DNA from: Zavarzinella formosa DSM 19928
Lineage (GTDB): Bacteria > Planctomycetota > Planctomycetia > Gemmatales > Gemmataceae
Direction of reading: 5' to 3'
Assembly (NCBI RefSeq): GCF_000255705.1
Contig: NZ_JH636441.1
Coordinates: 371,673-435,672, forward strand
Length of the DNA: 64,000 bases
Shown: positions 1 through 8,593 of the stretch, one piece after another
How the letters are laid out: every line of letters begins with the position of its first letter
Position numbering within the stretch: position 1 is the first letter of the stretch
Made by a program: the position numbers and the translations under genes
Notes under the pieces: generated by a model
Databases searched by the model: none
What the model was told of the DNA's origin: nothing
The model's input: the letters and a program-made list of their open reading frames with translations, nothing else

Positions 1-335
1 TGGGCGATCAGGTCGTATTTTTTCTCCTGTCCGGATGGTCCGAGCCGGACCGTTTCCAAGCACTCTGGCCGTTCTCCCGAAACCAACCGGCGCAACCGGC
101 CGGACAGATGGCGAACCCCTTCCTCGCCGATTACTCCAGCCAACGGGCCACCCAACAGGTCAGCCGTCGGGCTTCCCGTGATGGTGTGCAGGTTTTCGCT
201 GGCCTGTCGCACGGTGAAATCCTTGAAATCCACGGCCAATAAAACACCCTGCGGCTGAATACGGCCGGGAATGTGAATCGGTTCCCGGTCGCAGGACATC
301 AGGTCCGGCGGTTCGGTCGTGTCAGTCGAATTCAT
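1..335 (-). CDS. bphP: Bacteriophytochrome, N-terminal part (truncated by window edge)
   Basis: Reading the minus strand from ATG at 335 gives an open frame to the window edge, about 111 residues. It begins MNSTDTTEPPDLMSCDREP, followed by IHIPGRIQPQGVLLAV, the hallmark start of the phytochrome PAS domain. Cys15, just before DREPIHIPG, sits where bacteriophytochromes attach biliverdin. The family is a red/far-red photosensor, usually with PAS-GAF-PHY followed by a histidine kinase, but the GAF, PHY and output parts lie outside this window. The ATG overlaps the stop of the heme oxygenase gene upstream in an ATGA arrangement, so the two are probably translated together. Family assignment is firm; the output domain is unknown. 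Confidence 0.9.
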   Translation of the reverse strand, partial: MNSTDTTEPPDLMSCDREPIHIPGRIQPQGVLLAVDFKDFTVRQASENLHTITGSPTADLLGGPLAGVIGEEGVRHLSGRLRRLVSGERPECLETVRLGPSGQEKKYDLIA

Positions 336-910
336 GACGCCTGTTCCCTCAGCCAGCTGGCGAACAACCCGAACGTCTCCACGGCCGAAGAGATGGCCTT
401 GGATTCATCCGAGGTGGTGGAGGCTGATTGACCGAGTGATATGCAAAACGCGTTCCACATTTTACCAATTTCTGAGCCATAGCTGGAAAAGAAGGCCACG
501 CCGGTGTTTACGTTCAGTCCCAGCGTGGATTCGAGCTGCCGCCGGATCATCTGGCCTCCCAAGGTTGCGCCCTCCAGCACGTACCAACATCCCATCGCGT
601 TTGGCAGAGAGTCCGTCGTCGGCAACCGCTCGCAACGTGGCAAGGCGGCGATCTCTTCGCCGGTCATTCCCAACCACAGCAAGTCGGCATGGATTTTGTG
701 GGCTTTGAGGCGCGGAGCCGGATCAAAATGGACCGTTTCATACCCGGTGATTGCCGCCAACCGCTGTTCCAGTGGCTCGTAGAAACCCAGAAAGCGTTGA
801 AGCAATCGCCGGTAGGCATCCCGGGAATGAAGTTGCCCGATGATGTCGGCCGACCCTTCCAATCGATCATGGATGGGTCTGGTGGCAGTCCGAATGGCGT
901 CGAGGATCAT
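332..910 (-). CDS. bphO: Biliverdin-producing heme oxygenase
   Basis: A 192-residue protein starting MILDAIRTATRPIHDRLEG. The His in RPIHDRLEG matches the proximal heme ligand of heme oxygenases, and GCWYVLEGATLGGQMI plus GSEIGKMWNAF match the conserved helices around the heme. The family opens heme with O2 to give biliverdin, CO and iron. The next gene encodes a bacteriophytochrome, so this enzyme very likely supplies its chromophore. An in-frame start 45 codons upstream (1045) is possible, but that extension is Pro/Ser-rich and unlike the family, so ATG at 910 was chosen. Length fits the bacterial BphO group. Confidence 0.9.
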   Translation of the reverse strand: MILDAIRTATRPIHDRLEGSADIIGQLHSRDAYRRLLQRFLGFYEPLEQRLAAITGYETVHFDPAPRLKAHKIHADLLWLGMTGEEIAALPRCERLPTTDSLPNAMGCWYVLEGATLGGQMIRRQLESTLGLNVNTGVAFFSSYGSEIGKMWNAFCISLGQSASTTSDESKAISSAVETFGLFASWLREQAS

Positions 911-1139
911 GTTGTTTTTCGGATAAGGCGAGGGGACAGAAGGCACATGAGAGGGATTTATATGGGGTGGCGGAAGTTGAATTCCAACTTCGGAAGTTCG
1001 ATTTTTAGCCCAATCTTGCTTCTCCGAACTACCCTCTTGTGTCACTCATCGCAACGAGTGATAATCGGGTTGTTGACTCTCCCGCCGGATTGCTCCTTCC
1101 CCGTGACTCATCGTGACGTGTCCTGACAAGGAAAGCGGA
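911..1139. promoter_or_regulatory. Divergent intergenic region with two small palindromes
   Basis: This gap separates bphO (minus) from the DUF1549 gene (plus), so it must hold both promoters. It contains a short hairpin at about 973-991 (GAAGTTG, AATTC, CAACTTC) and a near-perfect 20-bp palindrome at 1042-1061 (TCACTCATCG then CAACGAGTGA). A related GACTCATCGTGACG lies about 45 bases further on. These could be operator sites; no convincing -35/-10 pair was identified. Confidence 0.3.
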
Positions 1140-4100
1140 ATGACGAACCCGAAACGCCTGTTCGCGTGGCTGTCGGCGGTGACGATGCTGTCGGCGAATC
1201 CGCTTCAGGCCGATGAGCCGGTCGACTACCTGAAGCAAATCAAACCCGTCCTTCAAGAACGTTGCTTTGCCTGTCATGGCGTCCTGAAACAGAAGAGCGA
1301 TTTGCGGCTCGACACGGTCGCCGCCATTGTCAAAGGGGGGCGGGAAGGTCCGGGCATCGATTTGAAAAACCCCGCCGGGAGTTTGCTCGTTCAGCGGGTG
1401 ACATCTAAAGACGAAACAGAACGAATGCCCCCCGAGGGAGAACCACTGACGGCCGCCCAAGTTAAATTGCTCAACATGTGGATCGCCCAAGGGGCGAAAG
1501 GCCCGCCGGACGAACAACCGGAGCGAGACCCGCGCGACCACTGGGCGTTCAAAACGCCCGTTCGTCCGGCCGTGCCGAAAGCCGCCGAGGCCGCGTGGAA
1601 CCGAAATTCCATCGACGCCTTCTTGGCCGCGAAGCAGCAAAGCCTTGGCCTCAAACATCAGCCGATGGCCGACAAGCGAGTCTGGTTGCGGCGGGTTTAT
1701 CTTGATCTGATCGGGTTGCCGCCGACAAGAGCGGAGATTGATGCCTTCCTCGCCGACACGTCGCCACAAGCGATGGAGAAGGTGGTTGACCGATTGTTGG
1801 AAAGCCCGCAATATGGCGAACGCTGGGGCCGGCACTGGATGGACATCTGGCGTTACAGCGATTGGTGGGGTTTGGGGGCCGAGGTTCGCAATTCACAGAA
1901 ACACATCTGGCATTGGCGGGATTGGATCATCGAATCGCTGAATGCAGACAAAGGCTACGACCAAATGCTCCGCGAGATGCTCGCAGCCGATGAACTCTAC
2001 CCCAACGATCTCGACAAATTGCGAGCCTCCGGGTTCCTCGCCCGACAATACTTCAAATTCAACCGGACAAGCTGGCTGGATGAAACCATTGAACACACCT
2101 CCAAGGCGATGCTCGGGCTGACGGTCAATTGCTGCAAATGCCACGACCACAAATATGACCCGATCAGCCAGATGGATTACTACCGGATGCGGGCCATCTT
2201 CGAGCCGTATCAAGTCCGCACCGATCTCTTGCCGGGGTTGACCGACATCGAAAAAGACGGCCTTCCACGGGCGTTTGATTGCAACCTCGACGCCAAAACC
2301 TTTCTCCACATCCGGGGCGACGACCGCAACCCGGACAAGAACCGCGTGATCGAGCCTATCGTGCCGGGGTTTCTCTCGGGCGCCGGGTGGAAGGTCGAAA
2401 CAGTTTCCCTGCCGCCGGAAGCCTATCAACCCGGCTTGCGGCCATTCATTGTTGAAACACACATAAAAGCCGCCGAACAAAAAATCGGTGAGGCGAAAGC
2501 GGCTTTGGTCGTTGCCCGGAAAAGACTCTCGGAGGCAAAAGACGCGGGACCGGCGATTGCCAAGACACCCGACACAAAAGCCGGGCTGTCTCTGGTCAAA
2601 GACACCTTCGCGGCCGACAAGCCCGACCTGTGGACGCAAGTCGGCGGCAAGTGGGCATACGCCGGGGGCAAACTCATCCAATCGCAAGCGGGAACCACGC
2701 GGGCCGCATTGAAATTGAAGCAACAACCCCCGGAGAACTTCGAGGCGACGCTGAAGTTTCAGACCATCGGCGGCGAGATGTGGAAGTCCGTCGGCATCGT
2801 TTTCGATTCGGCCGATCCGGCGGAGTCGCTCGCCTATGCTAGTGCTTACGCCGGAGGGTCGAAGACGCAAATTTCTTACAACACCGGCGGCGGTCATGTC
2901 TATCCGGCCGACGGGTTGGAGAACCGGAAAATCGAACTGAACAAGCCATACGAAATGACGCTGCGGGTTCGCGGCTCATTGGTCAACTTGCTCATCAACG
3001 GCCAGCTATCGGTCGCGTATCGTTTGCCCGTCGCCCGTCGAAAGGGCGAATTGCAACTCATTACTTTTGACGCCAAAGCCGAGTTCACCGGCTTCGAGTT
3101 GAAGGAATTGCCCGCCGAGTTTCCGCTCGTCGAAGCCAAAGCTCCGGCGAAACCCGCTGCCGAACCGTTGAACCGCGAACAAGCTTTGCAAGCCGTCACC
3201 GTGGCTGAGAAAACCCTTGCGATGGCCGAGGCCCAACCCGCCGCGATTCGGGCGAGAGCCGCCGCCGAGCATGCGAAGTATCGGCAACCACCGGCCGAAA
3301 ATGCGGCGGTATTGGCGAGAGAAGCCGTCCGATTGGAACGATTGATCGCGGTGATGAAAGCCGAATCGGATGTTGCAACCGCAGCCCCGAACAAGAAAGC
3401 GGAAGCGGAGAAAAACCTGACTGCGGCCCGCAAGCTTGTTGAAACCACGGCCGAGAATTTCACGCCGTTGATCGGGGCGATGAAGACTCTGGAGAATAAT
3501 CTCGAAACCGAGGCGTCACGAAGCAAACCGTTCCCGACGACCAGCACCGGCCGACGGACGGCGTTTGCCAAATGGCTGACCGATGCGAAAAACCCGCTTC
3601 CCGCCCGCGTAGCCGTGAATCACATTTGGACGAGGCATTTCGGCAAGCCGTTGGTTCCGACCGTTTTCGATTTCGGGCGTAAGGGGACACCGCCGACTCA
3701 TCCTGAACTGCTCGACTGGCTAGCCGTCGAACTTGTCGAACACCACTGGAGCATGAAGCATCTTCACCGCCTGATGGTCACTTCACAGGCTTATCAGATG
3801 ACGTCATCGAGTGCCGGGGCCGCGCCGGAGATGATCGCCAAAGACCCGGACAACCGATATTACTGGCGGGCGAATCCCGTCCGCATGGAGTCCCAAGTGT
3901 TGCGGGACAGCCTGCTTCATCTGGCCGGCGAACTCGACCTCACCCGAGGCGGCCCGTCCATCCCGGCGGGAGACGAGGCTTCACGCCGCCGGAGTTTGTA
4001 TTTCGTGCATTCGCACAACGAACACCAGACGTTTCTCTCCGTCTTCGATGATGCCAGCGTGCTGGACTGCTACCGCCGGGCCGAGAGCATCGTCCCGCAG

Positions 4101-4379
4101 CAGGCCCTCGCCCTCGAAAACAGCCAACTTGCTGCGACGATGGCCGAGAAGATATCCCGGCGCATCACGGCGATGGCCGACCACGAGTTCATCCGGGAAG
4201 CATTTTTGACGGTGCTTTGCCTTGAGCCCACCGAAGCCGAACAGACAGCGGCTGCCGAGGGATTAAAGCTTCTCGTCGAATCAGCCAAGAAGAACAACCG
4301 CCCGAATCCGGAAGCCCGTGCCCGCACCAGTTTGATTCAAGCCCTGCTCAATCACAACGATTTCGTCACTATCCGTTAG
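1140..4379 (+). CDS. Exported cytochrome-c-like DUF1549/DUF1553 protein
   Basis: A 1,079-residue planctomycete protein. ATG at 1140 was chosen over 1113 because AAGGAAAG precedes it and it opens directly into a signal peptide (MTNPKRLFAWLSAVTMLSA). Order of parts: a PSCyt1-type region with the CxxCH motif CFACH near residue 43; a DUF1549 (PSCyt2) region with a second CxxCH motif in NCCKCHDHKYDP; a middle segment of about 150 residues resembling a concanavalin-like or DUF1080 fold (NFEATLKFQTIGGEMWKSVG); an Ala/Lys/Glu-rich helical stretch; and a C-terminal DUF1553 region (RVAVNHIWTRHFGKPLV). It probably acts in the periplasm as a c-type heme protein paired with the DUF1501 protein 9 bases downstream. 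The substrate of these pairs is not established. Confidence 0.88.
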   Translation: MTNPKRLFAWLSAVTMLSANPLQADEPVDYLKQIKPVLQERCFACHGVLKQKSDLRLDTVAAIVKGGREGPGIDLKNPAGSLLVQRVTSKDETERMPPEGEPLTAAQVKLLNMWIAQGAKGPPDEQPERDPRDHWAFKTPVRPAVPKAAEAAWNRNSIDAFLAAKQQSLGLKHQPMADKRVWLRRVYLDLIGLPPTRAEIDAFLADTSPQAMEKVVDRLLESPQYGERWGRHWMDIWRYSDWWGLGAEVRNSQKHIWHWRDWIIESLNADKGYDQMLREMLAADELYPNDLDKLRASGFLARQYFKFNRTSWLDETIEHTSKAMLGLTVNCCKCHDHKYDPISQMDYYRMRAIFEPYQVRTDLLPGLTDIEKDGLPRAFDCNLDAKTFLHIRGDDRNPDKNRVIEPIVPGFLSGAGWKVETVSLPPEAYQPGLRPFIVETHIKAAEQKIGEAKAALVVARKRLSEAKDAGPAIAKTPDTKAGLSLVKDTFAADKPDLWTQVGGKWAYAGGKLIQSQAGTTRAALKLKQQPPENFEATLKFQTIGGEMWKSVGIVFDSADPAESLAYASAYAGGSKTQISYNTGGGHVYPADGLENRKIELNKPYEMTLRVRGSLVNLLINGQLSVAYRLPVARRKGELQLITFDAKAEFTGFELKELPAEFPLVEAKAPAKPAAEPLNREQALQAVTVAEKTLAMAEAQPAAIRARAAAEHAKYRQPPAENAAVLAREAVRLERLIAVMKAESDVATAAPNKKAEAEKNLTAARKLVETTAENFTPLIGAMKTLENNLETEASRSKPFPTTSTGRRTAFAKWLTDAKNPLPARVAVNHIWTRHFGKPLVPTVFDFGRKGTPPTHPELLDWLAVELVEHHWSMKHLHRLMVTSQAYQMTSSSAGAAPEMIAKDPDNRYYWRANPVRMESQVLRDSLLHLAGELDLTRGGPSIPAGDEASRRRSLYFVHSHNEHQTFLSVFDDASVLDCYRRAESIVPQQALALENSQLAATMAEKISRRITAMADHEFIREAFLTVLCLEPTEAEQTAAAEGLKLLVESAKKNNRPNPEARARTSLIQALLNHNDFVTIR

Positions 4380-4388
4380 GAGTTCCCC

Positions 4389-5834
4389 ATGACACGTCAT
4401 GGTCATCGTCGGGCGTTTCTGGCCGATGTCGGCATGGGCTTCACCGGCTTGGCACTGGGGGCGATGCTGGCGAAAGACGGCATCCTCCGGGCCGAAACCC
4501 CGGCGGCCTGGCAACCGCCGAACGGGAAGCCGCATCATGCGCCGAAGGCGAAGAGCGTCGTCTGGCTGTTCATGAACGGCGGCGTCTCACACATGGAGAG
4601 CTTCGACCCCAAGCCGGAACTGACGAAATACGCCGGGAAGTCAATCGGTGAAACGCCTTTCAAAGATGTTCAAAACCCGGAGAAGCTGAAACTTGCCCGT
4701 GTCACCGTGGTCAACGACGCCAACGGCCAGCAGCGCAACAAACTCTATCCGCTACAAGTCGGTTTCCGCAAATATGGCAAGTCGGGCATCGAACTCAGCG
4801 ATTGGGTTCCGCACATGGGAAGTTGCGTCGATGACATGGCGATCATCCGCTCCATGTGGACCACCGACGACAATCACGGGGCGCAAACTCAGTTTCACTC
4901 AGGTCGTCACATGCTCGACGGCGAATTCCCGACGCTCGGCGCCTGGGTGCATTACGGCCTCGGCACGCTCAACGACAACCTGCCGCAGTTCATCTCAATG
5001 GGGAACCGCGAGTATTGGAACAAAAAGGACGCCCACTACCTCGGGCCGGCGCATGATGCCATTCCCATCCGCGTCGACCCCGCCAACCCGCTCGACTTCG
5101 GCAAACCGTCCAATGGAATAGGAGCCGACGAACAGCAAATCGGCTTCGACTTGGTGGGAAAACTCAACCGGCTCAAATCAGTCGAATACCCAGACGATCC
5201 GGCGCTGATGGCCCGGATCAAAGCGTATGAACTCGCTTTTCGGATGCAAAAATCGGTTCCCGAAGTTCTCGCCTTGAAGACCGAAACAGAAGAAACGCAA
5301 AAGCTCTACGGCATCGACGACCCGGCCACCCGTGATTTCGGGATGCAAATGCTGGCCGTGCGCCGATTCATCGAAAAGGGCGTCCGCTTCATCCAAGTGC
5401 AACACGGGGCCGGCGGGGCCGGGGTGTGGGATGCCCACGGCGGGCTGAAAGCGAATCACGAAAAGAACTTCAAAGCGGTGGACAAACCCATCGCCGGATT
5501 GCTCAAAGACCTCAAGCGTCGCGGCCTGCTGGACTCTACCATCGTGCTGTTCGCCAGCGAGTTCGGCCGCACGCCCGGCACCCAAGGGGCCGACGGGCGC
5601 GACCACCACATTTACGGCTTCTCCGTCTGGATGGCCGGTGGCGGCATCAAGGGGGGAATCGTCCACGGAGCGACCGACGAGATCGGCTTCCATGCCGTCG
5701 AGAAACGTCATTACGTGACCGACATTCACGCCACCATCCTGCAACAACTCGGCTTGGATTCCCGCCGCTTGGAAGTCCCCGGCCGCAAACGGCTGGACAT
5801 CGACCACGGAGCGCCAATCCGCGAGATCATTTGA
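4389..5834 (+). CDS. Tat-exported DUF1501 protein
   Basis: A 481-residue protein of the DUF1501 family, a sulfatase/alkaline-phosphatase-like fold common in planctomycetes. The N-terminus has a twin-arginine signal ([18 protein letters not shown]). Family landmarks include [20 protein letters not shown] near residue 56, [18 protein letters not shown], and [19 protein letters not shown] towards the C-terminus, where His and Asp residues may bind metal. It follows the DUF1549/DUF1553 gene by 9 bases, so the two are almost certainly one operon, the usual arrangement for these families. Biochemical role is not known. Confidence 0.9.
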   Translation: MTRHGHRRAFLADVGMGFTGLALGAMLAKDGILRAETPAAWQPPNGKPHHAPKAKSVVWLFMNGGVSHMESFDPKPELTKYAGKSIGETPFKDVQNPEKLKLARVTVVNDANGQQRNKLYPLQVGFRKYGKSGIELSDWVPHMGSCVDDMAIIRSMWTTDDNHGAQTQFHSGRHMLDGEFPTLGAWVHYGLGTLNDNLPQFISMGNREYWNKKDAHYLGPAHDAIPIRVDPANPLDFGKPSNGIGADEQQIGFDLVGKLNRLKSVEYPDDPALMARIKAYELAFRMQKSVPEVLALKTETEETQKLYGIDDPATRDFGMQMLAVRRFIEKGVRFIQVQHGAGGAGVWDAHGGLKANHEKNFKAVDKPIAGLLKDLKRRGLLDSTIVLFASEFGRTPGTQGADGRDHHIYGFSVWMAGGGIKGGIVHGATDEIGFHAVEKRHYVTDIHATILQQLGLDSRRLEVPGRKRLDIDHGAPIREII

Positions 5835-5849
5835 TAAAACCAAAGGCAT

Positions 5850-6030
5850 TTTTTTAGCCACGGATCGAACACGGATGAAACACGGATTCGGACAAAAGAC
5901 AGAAAAGAAAATCAGATAAGAGACGAAGTTTGGTTTGTCTTGTCAGTTCTTCTATCGTGTTTTGGTTTTATCTGGTTTTGGTTTTTGTCCGAATCCGTGT
6001 TTCATCCGTGTTCCATCCGTGGCTAAAAAA
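5850..6030. repeat. Long inverted repeat (48-bp arms, one mismatch)
   Basis: Left arm 5850-5897 and right arm 5983-6030 are reverse complements with a single mismatch, separated by 85 bases. Each arm contains short internal direct repeats of the type ACACGGAT. The loop shows weaker complementarity (AAAATCAGATAA against TTTATCTGGTTTT), extending the stem. It fills most of the gap between the DUF1501 gene and the next gene. Transcribed, it would form a very stable hairpin. It looks like a dispersed intergenic repeat rather than a gene. Confidence 0.9.
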
Positions 6031-6121
6031 TTCTTCTCTTCTCCATGCCAGTCCTGATCTTGACCTATTTTGCCGTTCCGGTCATGATCCCCCCAAATTG
6101 TCATGTTCTCGGAGACACGGA

Positions 6122-7021
6122 ATGTCCGTTGCCACCCTGTTGCTCGCATTATCGATGTTGCCCGCCGCCGAGGGGGATGATCTCAAGGCCCTTGCCGGCA
6201 ATTGGAAGGTTGTCGCCATCTTTGAAGAGGGAGCCGCCCTCTCGGAAAAGGAAATCGCCAGCGAACTCTTCGCGGAAGGCAAAATCTCCATCGACGGCCC
6301 GGTCATCAGCTTCCTTCCTCCGGGGGCGTTCGAGAAAAAATCGGTCGCTTTCGTCGTTGACAAGACAACAGAGCCGAAACAAATCTCTCTCGTCGGTGCA
6401 ACCAAGGTAGGCACGAAGGGCATCTTCATGCACTCGGGGGACAGCTTGATGGTGTGCGTCGCCGGATTGGGCGAGAAAGAGGCCCCGAAGGAATTCGGCA
6501 CCCCGAAAAACTCCGGCCGCATTCTGATGACATTCAAGCGAATCAAGGACGACGAAAAGGACGTTCCCGTTCCGCATCGCCCGGCGCCGACGGCGGTGGA
6601 GGAGAAAATTCCGGCGGCCGACCCGCTCGTCGCCCCCTATCAGGTGAAGGCCCCGGTATTTTCTCCGATCCCCCCTCCGGTCGCCCCGGTGGATGATGGC
6701 GGCAAGTTCAAGAAGATGCTCGTCGGCACCTGGGGCCATCAAACGGACGAAACCGTGACGTATATCACCCTGAATGCGGATGGTTCGTTCAGCATGTCCA
6801 CCACATGGAAGCGGTCCATCAAATCGGTTTTCAAGGATGACATTCGCACCAGCGGGGAATGGAAACTCGATGACGGCGTGATTGTCGCCAAAGTTTCCAC
6901 GTCCACCACGAAAGAACTTCGCGGACAGGTGTATTCCTATCGGGTGGTGCGGATTGGCGAAAGTGATCTGGTCGCCGTCGATCAAACGGGGAAATCCCGT
7001 CGGGAATGGAAGGTTCGGTAA
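6122..7021 (+). CDS. Exported two-domain TIGR03067-like protein
   Basis: A 299-residue protein. ATG at 6122 is chosen because it gives a short hydrophobic leader (MSVATLLLALSMLPAAEG) with GGAGACACGG just upstream; the frame stays open further upstream only through the inverted repeat. Residues about 18-140 (DDLKALAGNWKVVAIFEEG ... ILMTFKR) resemble the planctomycete TIGR03067 lipocalin-like domain. After a Pro-rich linker, residues about 200-299 (LVGTWGHQTDETVTYITLN ... YRVVRIGESDLVAV) form a second beta-rich lipocalin-like domain. Probably periplasmic. Function is not known for this family. Confidence 0.75.
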   Translation: MSVATLLLALSMLPAAEGDDLKALAGNWKVVAIFEEGAALSEKEIASELFAEGKISIDGPVISFLPPGAFEKKSVAFVVDKTTEPKQISLVGATKVGTKGIFMHSGDSLMVCVAGLGEKEAPKEFGTPKNSGRILMTFKRIKDDEKDVPVPHRPAPTAVEEKIPAADPLVAPYQVKAPVFSPIPPPVAPVDDGGKFKKMLVGTWGHQTDETVTYITLNADGSFSMSTTWKRSIKSVFKDDIRTSGEWKLDDGVIVAKVSTSTTKELRGQVYSYRVVRIGESDLVAVDQTGKSRREWKVR

Positions 7022-7156
7022 GCGGGGCAAGCCAACAAGACCTTGACGGCCGAACTCGCCTTGCTGATTGCCATCCCTGTTTGGTATGGAGTCCTATGAT
7101 GCACCGTCGGCCGGGTTCCCTCCGGTTGGCGGTTGCTCTTTCCGGGTGGTCATGTC

Positions 7157-8506
7157 ATGAAAAAGTGGTCGGTCTGTCGGCCGTATGTTCATCTGGGTCT
7201 GGCCCTGCTGATGATCGGGCCGGCCGGTTGCAGCGGCACATCCCAAGACCGAACGCCCGTGAAGGCCGGGTTCAGCCCGGCCCGTTTGATCGATCCCGTT
7301 GCCCAGTGTGACGCGAACACGTTGTTAAACTGGGATGACCTGACCGTTATCGCGGACAAAATCAAGGAAGACCACAAGCCCAAGGTGTTGCCGCCGCAAA
7401 AGAACGTGCTGGTGATTTCCGGCGGCGGGGCTTTCGGGGCTTATCCGGCCGGTCTGTTGGTGGGCTGGACCGAGGCAGGCACCCGGCCGAATTTCGATGT
7501 GGTGACCGGCATCAGCACCGGGGCCTTGATTGCCGTGTTCGCCTTCGCGGGACCGGAATACGATCCCTTGCTGCGGCAATACTACACCAGCGTGACCAAC
7601 AAAGACGTTTACAAGATGAAGAGCATCCTGCGGGGTCTGTTGTCAGAGTCGCTGGCCGATTCCACACCCATGCGGGACAAAATCGCCGAAACAACCACGC
7701 CGGAGGTCATCGCCAAAGTGGCCGCCGAACATCGCAAGGGTCGGCGGCTCTACATCGGCACGACCGATCTCGACGCCCGGCGCCCGGTCATCTGGGACAT
7801 GGGGGCGATCGCCTGCGACGACACCGAGGGAGCCCGCGACCTGTTTCGCATGGTGATGCTGGCCTCCGCCTCGATCCCCGGATTCTTCCCGCCGGTTCGC
7901 ATCCCGGTGACGATCAACGGTGAAAAGTTTGTGGAACGCCATGTCGATGGCGGGGTGACATCGGCGTTGTTCGTGCGGCCGCCGTGGCTGCCCCCGGAAC
8001 AACGCCGTGATCCCACCAAGTCGGGTCTCTACGGGTCCAACATGTATGTGATGGTGGCGGGCAAGCTCTATGCGGATCAGGAGGAAGTCCGCTCCCGGTC
8101 GCTGGCCGTCCTTGGGTCGTCTGTTTCCACGCTGCTGTACACCCAAGCGCGAGACGAACTGTTCAAACTGTATTTTGCCAGCGCCCTGACGGGCATGAAC
8201 TTCAAGCTTTCGTCCGTCCCGGAGGACGTGGAGTGCAAGATTGACAGCACGGAGTTCAACCCGGAGGCGATGAGCCGTCTGTTCGAGGAAGGGCGATCCC
8301 GCGCGAAGAGCAAAGACCTCTGGCGGACGACCCCGCCGGGTTCGCTGCCCAGGGAAGTCCCCGCATTCCGCGGCAGCATCCGGTTGGATTATCTGCCGCC
8401 GAACGACGACTCGATGTTCCTGCCGCCGGTGCCGAAACCCAAATCCGACCTGCCCACTCCGGCCAACATCCGGGAGACCTTCACGGGTGATCCGTTGATG
8501 AAGTAA
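7157..8506 (+). CDS. Patatin-like phospholipase, probable lipoprotein
   Basis: A 449-residue protein. The start at 7157 gives MKKWSVCRPYVHLGLALLMI followed by GPAGCSG, a lipoprotein-type signal with a plausible lipidated Cys, although the lipobox is not perfect. Patatin hallmarks are present: oxyanion loop SGGGAFGAYPAG near residue 90, nucleophile motif GISTG near 120, and the catalytic Asp in DGGVTSAL near 262. The Ser-Asp dyad is therefore intact and lipid acyl hydrolase activity is expected, probably at a membrane facing the periplasm. A hairpin terminator lies shortly after the stop. Confidence 0.88.
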   Translation: MKKWSVCRPYVHLGLALLMIGPAGCSGTSQDRTPVKAGFSPARLIDPVAQCDANTLLNWDDLTVIADKIKEDHKPKVLPPQKNVLVISGGGAFGAYPAGLLVGWTEAGTRPNFDVVTGISTGALIAVFAFAGPEYDPLLRQYYTSVTNKDVYKMKSILRGLLSESLADSTPMRDKIAETTTPEVIAKVAAEHRKGRRLYIGTTDLDARRPVIWDMGAIACDDTEGARDLFRMVMLASASIPGFFPPVRIPVTINGEKFVERHVDGGVTSALFVRPPWLPPEQRRDPTKSGLYGSNMYVMVAGKLYADQEEVRSRSLAVLGSSVSTLLYTQARDELFKLYFASALTGMNFKLSSVPEDVECKIDSTEFNPEAMSRLFEEGRSRAKSKDLWRTTPPGSLPREVPAFRGSIRLDYLPPNDDSMFLPPVPKPKSDLPTPANIRETFTGDPLMK

Positions 8507-8545
8507 GCAGGGGTTTCTTCTGGACGAATTGCCAAACTTGCGTCA

Positions 8546-8575
8546 CGCCCGGCTACCCGCCGGGCGTTTTGCTTT
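8546..8575 (+). terminator. Rho-independent terminator
   Basis: An 8-bp GC-rich stem (CGCCCGGC, loop TACCC, GCCGGGCG) followed by TTTTGCTTT. It sits 40 bases past the patatin-like gene and before the convergent beta-repeat gene. Confidence 0.75.
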
Positions 8576-8593
8576 CCATTGACCGGAGCAGGA

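Noticed and set aside
5930-6121. N-terminal extension of the TIGR03067-like protein
   Set aside because: The frame is open but runs through the right arm of the inverted repeat; the start at 6122 has a ribosome-binding site and a proper leader.
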